In this document: positions 9,701 to 13,539 of the stretch, piece by piece
Layout: every line of letters begins with the position of its first letter
Position numbering within the stretch: the stretch's first letter is position 1
Source: Micractinium sp. NFX-FRZ
Taxonomy: Eukaryota; Chlorophyta; Trebouxiophyceae; Chlorellales; Chlorellaceae
Assembly: GCA_029339195.1 (NCBI GenBank)
Contig: JAPTJF010000635.1
Span: forward strand, 9,947 to 26,298
Reading direction: 5' to 3'
Length of the DNA stretch: 16,352 nucleotides
The notes under the pieces: generated by a model
Seen by the model: only the letters and a program-made list of their open reading frames with translations
Told to the model about the DNA's origin: nothing
Database searches by the model: none
Program-made: the position numbers and the translations under genes

Positions 9701-10580
9701 CAAATACACGGCTGCTTGTGTTGCCTATCTTTGACTCTTCATTTCCACGCCCTCCTCCGGCGCTGCAGGAGCTGGTGCAGCGGTGCGGGGTGAACCCGCA
9801 GTACGAGGAGGTGGCGCGGGAGCCGGGGGCGGCGGGGCGGGTGCACGTGAAGGTGAGCGGGCAGTGGTGTGAGGTGTGGTGAACATTTGGGGTGGCCTGC
9901 ACGTGTGAGCAGGGGGACGCGCGGTGCGTGCGCATGCTGTGGCGCCATCCATCTGGCATGTCCAGGAGTGCCACGAAACACAGACGCTGCCGCCTGTCTG
10001 CACTGTGGCACTTCTGACGGCCTGCCTGCCTTCCCCCTGCCTGCCTGCCTGCCTGCCTGGCTTCAGGTCAGCGCCCAAGGCGTGCTGCTGGGGCAGAGCG
10101 CCTTCCAGGCCACCAGCTTCAGGTGGGCACTCACAGCAGGTTCACACACCACATTTGTTTGCAACTCCATCATGCACTTGGCATGGTCAGTCCTCGCACT
10201 GTCACAACCATGTGCATCAATAAAGAGGTGGGCACGGCGGGCGGGGGTGTTTTGCTGGGATGGGCTGCACAGGCAAGGCGCCGGCATGCTCTGCACAAGC
10301 CTGCCGCCAAACAAGTGCCAGACTTTCCACCTCTCGCACTCCCACAATCAACTCTCAGTGTAGTGCCTTGACAGCCCCACTCACCAGCCATCCCACTCCC
10401 CTTGCCTCCATCGACAGGGCGGGCTGCCGGCTGGCAGCCGAAGCCGCCGTCAAGGCGTGGCCCTCCATTGCCCCGCTGGTGCTGGCTGCCAAGGAGGCGG
10501 GCGGCCATGCAGCAGGCGGTCAGGTCGAGGACATATGTCCCAGCTTGCCGGCCCGCGGCTTTGTAACTGCCATATGTTAA
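39..10580 (+). CDS. DCL: Dicer-like ribonuclease, C-terminal part, 23 exons (5' end outside window)
   Basis: Dicer cuts long double-stranded or hairpin RNA into small RNAs that load Argonaute. Exons read: 39-117, 368-510, 925-1054, 1271-1348, 1612-3076, 3263-3957, 4307-4469, 4688-4796, 5158-5265, 5495-5566, 5751-5843, 6082-6257, 6624-6674, 6945-6975, 7292-7359, 7687-7757, 7915-7980, 8130-8413, 8541-8627, 9179-9244, 9769-9852, 10067-10122, 10418-10580. They join in one frame without stops (1445 residues). Every junction restores a recognisable Dicer motif. Domain order is DUF283 (residues 1-90), platform (144-300), PAZ (about 618-917), RNase IIIa (918-1045), RNase IIIb (1100-1323), dsRBD (1346-1410). 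Residues are numbered from the first codon in the window. The helicase would lie upstream. Introns 11, 13 and 20 use GC donors. The family call is very secure; single splice sites less so, and the C-terminal tail is uncertain. Confidence 0.93.
1055..1147 (+). repeat. Duplicated donor region and 9-nt minisatellite in intron 3
   Basis: The first 22 nt of intron 3 (1055-1076, starting GTGGGCAGCATGGGAGCA) recur exactly at 1126-1147, offset 71. Between them is a short tandem array of about four copies of CAGCAGGGG (about 1082-1117). The bases before both copies are also similar (GGAGCCCG and GGAGCACAGC). The copy creates a second intact GT donor downstream of the one used. Intron 3 is 216 nt, divisible by three, and has no in-frame stop. 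Confidence 0.85.
1271..3076 (+). other. Platform domain with a long Ala/Gly-rich insertion, exons 4-5
   Basis: Platform motifs are readable: AQLHCYRW (about residues 152-159), LGLLLPAELPSQLP (189-202), and GSIEVRLVPAGTLELSAEQ (254-272) leading into a helix ending GHMLARG. The domain resumes at QLVCSAVHRVLLLHDG (about 460) and GIDWAAV (546-552), the latter matching the IDW motif just before PAZ in Dicers. Between them, residues about 299-457 form an Ala/Gly/Pro-rich, low-complexity insertion with no recognisable fold. A second Gly/Ser-rich loop lies at about 520-545. A basic patch, RSKRQRRE (480-487), could be a nuclear localisation signal (inference). Exon 5 is 1465 nt, by far the longest here; the low-complexity part is open throughout and uses the gene's usual GC-rich codons. 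Confidence 0.85.
3007..4469 (+). other. PAZ domain, split by an Ala-rich insertion, exons 5-7
   Basis: PAZ binds the 3' end of substrate RNA. The domain starts at the end of exon 5 with AGRVLVTTYNNTTYLYR and continues in exon 6 with DIAEGLSVHSTF, the position where other Dicers have D-I-L-x-x-M-S-x-x-S-x-F. About 145 low-complexity residues (about 665-808), mostly Ala and Pro, then interrupt it. It resumes with TYAQYFAERWG and DQPLLLA (811-834), matching the PAZ Y-x-x-Y-F...QPLL signature. Exon 7 adds VLPQLGIAHPVPAALWR and LPALMWQLEGALLAHQL, the connector helix that joins PAZ to RNase IIIa. The exon 6 donor (phase 1) and exon 7 donor (phase 2) restore the frame exactly. Confidence 0.87.
3703..3740 (+). 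repeat. CAG/GCA microsatellite coding poly-Ala in the PAZ insertion
   Basis: About 12 uninterrupted CAG units lie in exon 6 and are read in the GCA frame as a run of alanines within the PAZ insertion. Length changes in steps of three would keep the frame, so the run is likely length-variable between strains (inference). Confidence 0.9.
4535..4580 (+). repeat. Degenerate copy of the start of exon 8 in intron 7
   Basis: The sequence reads FLDLVRSEGTA where true exon 8 (from 4688) reads PLELVCSAVTA. Over CTGGACCTGGTG... versus CTGGAGCTGGTG..., 23 of 30 nt match by eye, about 149 nt upstream of the real site. A possible acceptor (CTGTCCAG) lies at 4517-4524. It is probably not used, because the true exon joins exon 7 in the Dicer frame. 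Confidence 0.55.
4879..4914 (+). repeat. Degenerate copy of the end and donor of exon 8 in intron 8
   Basis: This segment aligns without gaps to 4770-4805 (exon 8 end plus donor), offset 109. Shared blocks are CTGG, GACGC and the final TTGCGGTGGGTG block (with one base interrupting it), which includes the donor. About 24 of 36 nt match. Confidence 0.55.
5048..5083 (+). repeat. Degenerate copy of the start of exon 9 in intron 8
   Basis: The segment encodes LFTAHRRYREG where exon 9 encodes LFTVHRQYHEG. It aligns without gaps to 5167-5202, offset 119, with 28 of 36 nt identical. It is preceded by its own pyrimidine tract and TTTTCCCAG, so it looks like a second acceptor with a diverged exon start behind it. 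Confidence 0.75.
5379..5417 (+). repeat. Degenerate copy of the start of exon 10 in intron 9
   Basis: AGCTGGGCCTGGCTCGACAC followed by CCTGCGTGTGCGCCCC resembles the true exon 10 start at 5493-5529 (AGCTGGGGCTGGACCGCCG, then CCTGCGTGTGCTCCCC), with one extra base. The offset is about 114. An upstream CATCTGTAG could act as an acceptor. The one-base indel breaks the frame after LGLAR. Confidence 0.65.
5962..6005 (+). repeat. 22-nt tandem duplication in intron 11
   Basis: Two adjacent 22-nt units, CGCCCGGTAGTAGTTCACGT plus TT and CGCCTGGTAGTAGTTCACGT plus TC, differ at two positions. They lie in the GC-AG intron 11 with no coding potential. Confidence 0.9.
6491..6514 (+). repeat. Degenerate copy of the start of exon 13 in intron 12
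   Basis: The segment encodes TFMHKWLR where exon 13 encodes TFTNKWLV. It aligns without gaps to 6628-6651, offset 137, with 19 of 24 nt identical. It lacks a good acceptor directly in front (GCGGGAAG). Confidence 0.6.
6945..6975 (+). other. 31-nt microexon (exon 14) completing the RNase IIIb signature
   Basis: This exon follows a GCCCCGCAG acceptor and ends CTACCAG before GTAGGC. With the two bases left over from exon 13 it encodes SWPGSGTRCYQ, joining THC to RLEFLGDAVLD. The CYQ-RLEFLGD junction is exactly what Dicer RNase IIIb domains show, so the exon is needed although it is very short. Skipping it would shift the frame (31 is not a multiple of three) just before the first catalytic residues. 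The preceding intron has a GC donor. Confidence 0.85.
7413..7449 (+). repeat. Degenerate copy of the end and donor of exon 15 in intron 15
   Basis: CCGCCCACTGCTGCACGGC then TTCCGGGTGGGTGG resembles the exon 15 end at 7331-7367 (CCACCCACTTCTACACATCC then TTCAGGTGGGTGG), offset 82, about 28 of 36 nt matching with one gap. The following intron sequence also resembles the start of intron 15, including a shared GCGTGGTG, so the duplication seems to include intron. Confidence 0.65.
7507..7532 (+). repeat. Degenerate copy of the start of exon 16 in intron 15
   Basis: After CCCAG the copy reads CGGTAGCGCCAAAATGCATG, against CGGTGCCACCCCGTCGCAGA at the exon 16 start. In the shared frame the copy encodes SGSAKMHAEL and the exon encodes SGATPSQMHDMR. 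The alignment needs a six-base gap. Offset is about 177. Confidence 0.5.
7770..7801 (+). repeat. Degenerate copy of the start of exon 17 in intron 16
   Basis: The copy encodes VMHAAWHCHS and exon 17 encodes VKHGLHTHVR. The alignment needs one extra codon in the copy, which keeps the frame. CGGCTTG is shared exactly, offset 144. The copy begins about a dozen bases after the exon 16 donor. Confidence 0.55.
8189..8272 (+). repeat. 15-nt coding tandem repeat (QQGDT/PQGDM) in exon 18
   Basis: About 5.6 imperfect copies of a 15-nt unit encode QQGDT-QQGDT-QQGGA-PQGDM-QQGGT-PQG. They fall in the variable loop between the two halves of RNase IIIb, where animal Dicers also carry an acidic, poorly conserved insertion. 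The unit is a multiple of three, so copy-number change keeps the frame. Confidence 0.9.
8690..8868 (+). repeat. G-rich GGGAGT minisatellite in intron 19
   Basis: The stretch consists of GGGAGT/GGGTGAGAGA units in a higher-order arrangement of roughly 30-45 nt. Four or more G-triplets separated by AGT occur repeatedly on the coding strand (for example from 8702), which fits the G-quadruplex pattern in DNA and in the pre-mRNA. It lies about 60 nt after the exon 19 donor. Confidence 0.85.
9351..9395 (+). repeat. Degenerate copy of the end and GC donor of exon 20 in intron 20
   Basis: The segment aligns to 9210-9251, offset 141. 26 of 32 nt match up to ATCCGAGAGCTG, then three bases are inserted, then GCAGGCAAGCG is identical. 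The copy encodes TLPGDLIRELAA where exon 20 encodes TLPVHPIRELQ. The GC donor is copied too. Confidence 0.8.
9656..9683 (+). repeat. Degenerate copy of the start of exon 21 in intron 20
   Basis: The segment aligns without gaps to 9763-9790, offset 107, with 24 of 28 nt identical, including CTGCAG and CGGTGCGGGG. It encodes DLVLRCGAK where exon 21 encodes ELVQRCGVN. The CTGCAG makes it a candidate alternative acceptor. Confidence 0.75.
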
Positions 10581-10881
10581 AGCCTGCTGTAACTGCTGTT
10601 CTCTGCAGCTGCAGGGGTAGGTCCCCTCCCGCACGCAGTACTGGCGGCCGTACTGCGGATGAGTACAAGGCCGCCCCCATGGACGGTAGCCCGCACTCTG
10701 TGCAGTTTCTGGATCTCGTTCTCTCCTTTCTTGTCTCCCGCCGCCTACCCTGCAGCGCGACGCACAGGTAGCGGTGCGGCGGCGGCACGCCGGCACAGCC
10801 ACCAACAGCGTGGCGGTAGGTCAGATTCAATTGAATCTGACAAGCGAGTCAGATATACTGATACTCACCGCGGCTGCCTGA
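10524..10881 (+). other. Alternative terminal intron (10524-10755) and last exon (10756-10881) of the Dicer gene
   Basis: A possible donor (GGTCAG then GTCGAG) lies in exon 23. At 10755 a very strong acceptor ends a long pyrimidine tract (about 10709-10755). Splicing them keeps the frame: GGQ continues as RDAQVAVRRRHAGTATNS and ends at TGA 10879-10881, giving 1468 residues in the window. In favour are the quality of the tract, the atypical codons of the unspliced tail, and the TGTAA motif at 10962, which then lies about 80 nt after the stop. Against it, the donor is weak and the second half of the new exon also has atypical codons. The intron could also be in a 3' UTR or be alternatively spliced. 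Confidence 0.45.
10820..10841. repeat. 22-bp perfect palindrome
   Basis: The half-site GTCAGATTCAA is followed immediately by its exact reverse complement TTGAATCTGAC. The motif GTCAGAT recurs once more at 10848-10854. With no spacer it would form a hairpin only by opening a small loop. It could equally be a binding site for a dimeric protein or the remnant of a small inverted-repeat element. Confidence 0.95.
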
Positions 10882-10961
10882 ACTGAGAAACTCCTGTTGT
10901 TTTCTGCTTGCTCATTCTTCTGTTGCATGCATTCTTTCGTTGTTTTGCACCTGCCCATGTC

Positions 10962-10966
10962 TGTAA
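10962..10966 (+). promoter_or_regulatory. TGTAA polyadenylation motif, Dicer gene
   Basis: TGTAA is the main polyadenylation signal in green algae, usually 10-20 nt before the cleavage site. Cleavage would fall near 10975-10990. It fits the alternative gene end at 10881 better than the TGTAA at 10588. Confidence 0.45.
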
Positions 10967-11084
10967 CATGGGGCAGATGGCTCTGTGTCCAGCCACCAGA
11001 CAGTAGCAGCAGCAGACCACCCTAATGTCTTCACTCCCTTCCTTTCCTGGCTCAGAACCCTGCCAAACTTGTTACTTGCAACGC

Positions 11085-11088
11085 AAAA
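11085..11088 (-). terminator. Pol III terminator of tRNA-Trp
   Basis: On the minus strand a TTTT run starts 11 nt after the mature 3' end, the usual distance for RNA polymerase III termination. Confidence 0.7.
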
Positions 11089-11098
11089 CCATCAATCT

Positions 11099-11170
11099 TG
11101 ACCGCGACAGGAATCGAACCTGCAACCTATTGATCTGGAGTCAATTGCGCTACCATTGCGCCACACAGCC
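11099..11170 (-). tRNA. trnW-CCA: tRNA-Trp (anticodon CCA)
   Basis: The reverse strand folds into a complete 72-nt cloverleaf without intron. The acceptor stem is GGCTGTG with CGCGGTC (three G-U pairs) and the discriminator base is A. The D stem GCGC/GCGC is perfect. The anticodon stem is ATTGA/TCAAT with loop CTCCAGA, so the anticodon is CCA. The T arm is GCAGG-TTCGATT-CCTGT. The internal A box (TGGCGCAATGG) and B box (GGTTCGATTCC) match Pol III consensus. The body closely resembles plant nuclear tRNA-Trp (TGGCGCAATGGTAGCGC). CCA is not encoded, as expected for a eukaryotic gene. It runs antisense to the flanking genes. Confidence 0.95.
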
Positions 11171-11509
11171 GGTGGTGGAACCCACCCGAGTCGAGGGGGT
11201 GATCGCCGGATTCGGAGTGAAGTTTATAATGGCGATATTTTTTCAATGCACAACACGTCTGGTCGAGCCAAATGAGCGACAACATTGCATATTTCTCCAC
11301 CCTGAGTTGATGACAGAGCGCAGGGGAGGCGGCAGGAAGATGCGGGCGTGATAAAGGAGCTATTTTGCATGGTTGACGGGGCCGACGGTCGGGGTGGCCG
11401 CACCTCAAAGGTGCTGGAACCAAGCGGAGCAGGTGCTCAGGCCTCGGGTGCTGCAGGGGATCGAGGAGATCAAGGAAGGATGGCAATGGGGAAACAAACT
11501 GCTGCAAAC

Positions 11510-11517
11510 TGACGTCA
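11510..11517. promoter_or_regulatory. TGACGTCA palindrome (CRE/bZIP-type site)
   Basis: A perfect 8-bp palindrome that matches the core bound by bZIP factors, 532 nt upstream of the start codon at 12049. Function is inferred from sequence only. Confidence 0.35.
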
Positions 11518-11606
11518 ATCTGACTCCCACATGTGCAGCCGCCCGTGCCCCTCTCATGTGATGGGCACCATGCCGTTGTGACAGCTGGTCACGCCCATGG
11601 TATATG

Positions 11607-11644
11607 CACTGCCGTCAAAGCTGAAGGGACACTGCCGTCAAAGC
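11607..11644 (+). repeat. 15-nt direct repeat, period 23
   Basis: CACTGCCGTCAAAGC occurs exactly at 11607-11621 and 11630-11644. A TATA-like TATATG stands just before the first copy. The paired motif upstream of a gene suggests a regulatory site or a recent small duplication. Confidence 0.6.
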
Positions 11645-11741
11645 AGAACATGCAGTAGTCTTTTTAAGCCACAAGTGCTGCGGAGGCACCAGCGGGCACC
11701 AATCACCCGTAGGCTGGTGAATGAATCATGGGGCTGCACTG

Positions 11742-11778
11742 CCCCACGCCTCTGAGCGTCCCTACGCTCCACGTGGGG
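11742..11778. promoter_or_regulatory. Two-part hairpin containing a CACGTG G-box
   Basis: An outer 7-bp stem CCCCACG/CGTGGGG encloses an inner 6-bp stem GAGCGT/ACGCTC with a CCCT loop. CACGTG (11770-11775) lies in the 3' arm and is the core of bHLH/bZIP G-box sites. It lies about 270 nt upstream of the start codon at 12049. Confidence 0.45.
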
Positions 11779-12048
11779 ACCTCCATTCAGGCCCATACCT
11801 ATCAGTTAGTTGGCATGCATCCCACTGACCGAGAGTTTGACTTATGACCTGCGCTGCCTGGGTGGCTGTACTGGGCTGGCGCCACCTCACTGCCTCAGCA
11901 TGCCTACCTCACAAGCAGTGCAAGGGAGCTCCAATTGTCGCTGCCGCTGCCATCCGGCGTCCAAACCCTGCCATCCTGCAAGCTCGCTCCCGCTGAAACA
12001 ATTGCCCAGCGCCGCGCCCTCAGGAGGCTACCTCGAGCGCTGCAGCAA

Positions 12049-13119
12049 ATGGCGGCCGTGAGTGCCCCTCGGCACCCATTGAAGCCAGGGACAGCGACAC
12101 AGGGCCGGTCTTGGTGGACCGCGCTGCTGGTGGGGGTTCTGGTCGGCTCCCTTGCGGGCTTTCTGGTCGCGCACCGGGCGGGCGCTGGAGGCGTCGGGAC
12201 ACTGAAAGCGCAGCTGCACGCCGCAGGCAAGTGGGGTGCCTGGCCTGCAGTGCTGCCCGGCGTCACCTGCGCCGGTCCCGCCTATGCCGCTGACGGGGGG
12301 CGTTGTCCGTGGCTGCACCCTACCTGACTCGCTGCCCACACCCCGGTGCACTTTCTTGCTTGCTTGCAGAGGAGCATGGTGCTGAGCTGAACACGTCCCT
12401 GCAAAAGGTGTGCCAGCCGGTGTCAGCGGCGGGCCACGCGCATGCCATGGACGGCGGGGGCGCTCATCGCAAATTGTCCCGCAAGCCGGCGCCCCCCTCC
12501 AGAAGCTCAACACTTGCCCAGTGCTGTCAACTTGGTGCCGCGCCTGCGCACTGCCGCCGACCACGCCCTCCCCACCCCGCCCCCTGCAGGTCCAGGAGCT
12601 GAGCGGTCAGCTGCAGCAGGACAAGGACCAGCTTGCACGGGAGAAGGAGGCGATGGTGAAAGATCTGGAGGATTTGCGGCAGAAGCAGGCTGGGCTGACG
12701 CAGGAGCTGGAGGGTGCCCAGCAGGGCATGAAGGAGTGCCAGGAGAAGGCGAGCAGCTCGGACACCACGCTTACCGACCTCAAGCAAAAGGTGGGTGGCG
12801 GGGGGCGAGGCCGGCAGGCTGCTGGCTGGCTGGCGGAAAACGCCCGCAGGCAGCGCCTGCAGCGAAGTTATGGGCAGCATGTGCTGGCAGTGTGGGCGGC
12901 AGGTGCGCGCATCATCGGCCCTCTCTGCTGCCGTGCATGCACTGGCTCATCACCTACCTTTACGGGTGCCCCACCATCTGCCCTGTGCCCACTCTGGCGC
13001 ACCCACCCACCTGCTTATTCACTTGCCCTGCCCGCTTCTCCTCCACCTTAATGCAGCTGGATGATGCCAAGGCCCGGCTGGATGAGGCAGCACAGCACAT
13101 GCAGCAGATCAAGCCGTGA
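12049..13119 (+). CDS. Single-pass membrane coiled-coil protein, first of a tandem pair (159 aa)
   Basis: Four exons: 12049-12226, 12370-12407, 12590-12790, 13057-13119. They join in frame to 159 residues and stop TGA. The ATG at 12049 is the first in frame and has a good context (A at -3, G at +4). Residues 1-21 are polar and basic. Residues about 22-41 (WWTALLVGVLVGSLAGFLVA) form one membrane segment with small-residue G-x-x-x-G spacing. From about residue 60 to 155 the chain is charged, Gln/Glu/Lys-rich and heptad-like (LQQDKDQLAREKEAMVKDLE), so a coiled coil is expected. The first intron has a GC donor (CGCAG then GCAAGT); the GT alternative gives early stops. I do not recognise a family and the function is unknown. 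It is clearly a paralog of the next gene. Confidence 0.8.
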
Positions 13120-13539
13120 GGGAGCAGACGCAGCGGGAGCGGCGCCCCGGACTGTGCTTGGACCCCCGCAACGGATTGCTCGCCCAGTCCCTGTATCATT
13201 AGCGACAGTTGCCTGCTTCCTGGAACGATTGCCTCGGTTTTAATGAACTGTTTTGTGATGGTGCAACATGCATACGGGAGGAGTGCAAGGCAGCGTCACT
13301 GAGCGACTCACGCAGGTCATCCAGCAGCACTACAGACCGATATGTACCGCACTACGCGATGCGTCTCGCTCCTCGTAGATAGCAAGCAGGACACTCTGGG
13401 AATTCTCGCTCTTGCATCTGCTGTTCTGTGCGCCTTCCCCAGTGTCTGTGACACTTGGCAGCACCGCGATCCCGCACACCCGGCCCTTTACGGCCCGTGT
13501 GCCTTCGGCAAGCTGGAGTCCGAAGGCCCTCTCTCCAAA
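13120..13539 (+). other. Spacer between the two coiled-coil genes
   Basis: It should hold the 3' UTR of the first gene and the promoter of the second. I find no TGTAA motif here. An open frame from an ATG at 13342 runs in frame into the second gene's ATG at 13540 and would add 66 residues, including a hydrophobic stretch LGILALASAVLCAF. By comparison with the paralog I treat it as upstream sequence. Confidence 0.5.

Larger units (their letters stand above)
9179..10580 (+). other. Post-RNase IIIb linker and C-terminal dsRNA-binding domain, exons 20-23
   Basis: Exon 20 reads QRLLSPLVTPTTLPVHPIRE, close to the plant Dicer-like linker (VTP-x-TLP-x-HP-x-REL). Exon 21 starts ELVQRCGVNPQYEEV and ends GRVHVK. 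Exon 22 gives VSAQGVLLGQSAFQATSF and exon 23 gives AGCRLAAEAAVKAW. Together they match the alpha-beta-beta-beta-alpha dsRBD, though the last helix lacks the usual KKxAK run (here RAGCRLAAEAAVKAW), so RNA affinity may be reduced. Exon 20 has a tandem acceptor CAGCAG, so it may start at 9179 or 9182 (one Gln more or less). Its donor is GC. After AAGGQ the tail VEDICPSLPARGFVTAIC uses ATA and TGT codons, unlike the rest of the gene. Confidence 0.85.
10581..11098 (+). other. Dicer 3' end and intergenic stretch before the tRNA
   Basis: No gene is recognisable beyond the possible alternative last exon (10756-10881). TGTAA, the usual green-algal polyadenylation motif, occurs at 10588-10592 (only 8 nt after the first stop) and at 10962-10966, the more plausible site. 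A 22-bp perfect palindrome lies at 10820-10841. Base composition becomes clearly more AT-rich after about 10820. Confidence 0.6.
11171..12048 (+). other. Intergenic region and presumed promoter of the first coiled-coil gene
   Basis: No convincing coding region. The part at about 11210-11300 is AT-richer than the rest and includes TTTATAAT and a T6 run. Short open frames at 11370-11513 and 11373-11561 overlap in different frames and resemble nothing I know. Candidate regulatory elements are a TGACGTCA palindrome, a 15-nt direct repeat and a hairpin holding a CACGTG box, listed separately. Transcription starts cannot be placed. Confidence 0.5.

Noticed and set aside
11370..11561. Small proteins upstream of the coiled-coil genes
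   Set aside because: Two frames overlap, neither has a recognisable motif, and the longer one lacks an ATG start.
13342..13539. 66-residue N-terminal extension of the second coiled-coil gene
   Set aside because: Open and in frame, but the paralog has no counterpart and the ATG at 13540 puts the membrane segment at a similar distance from the start.
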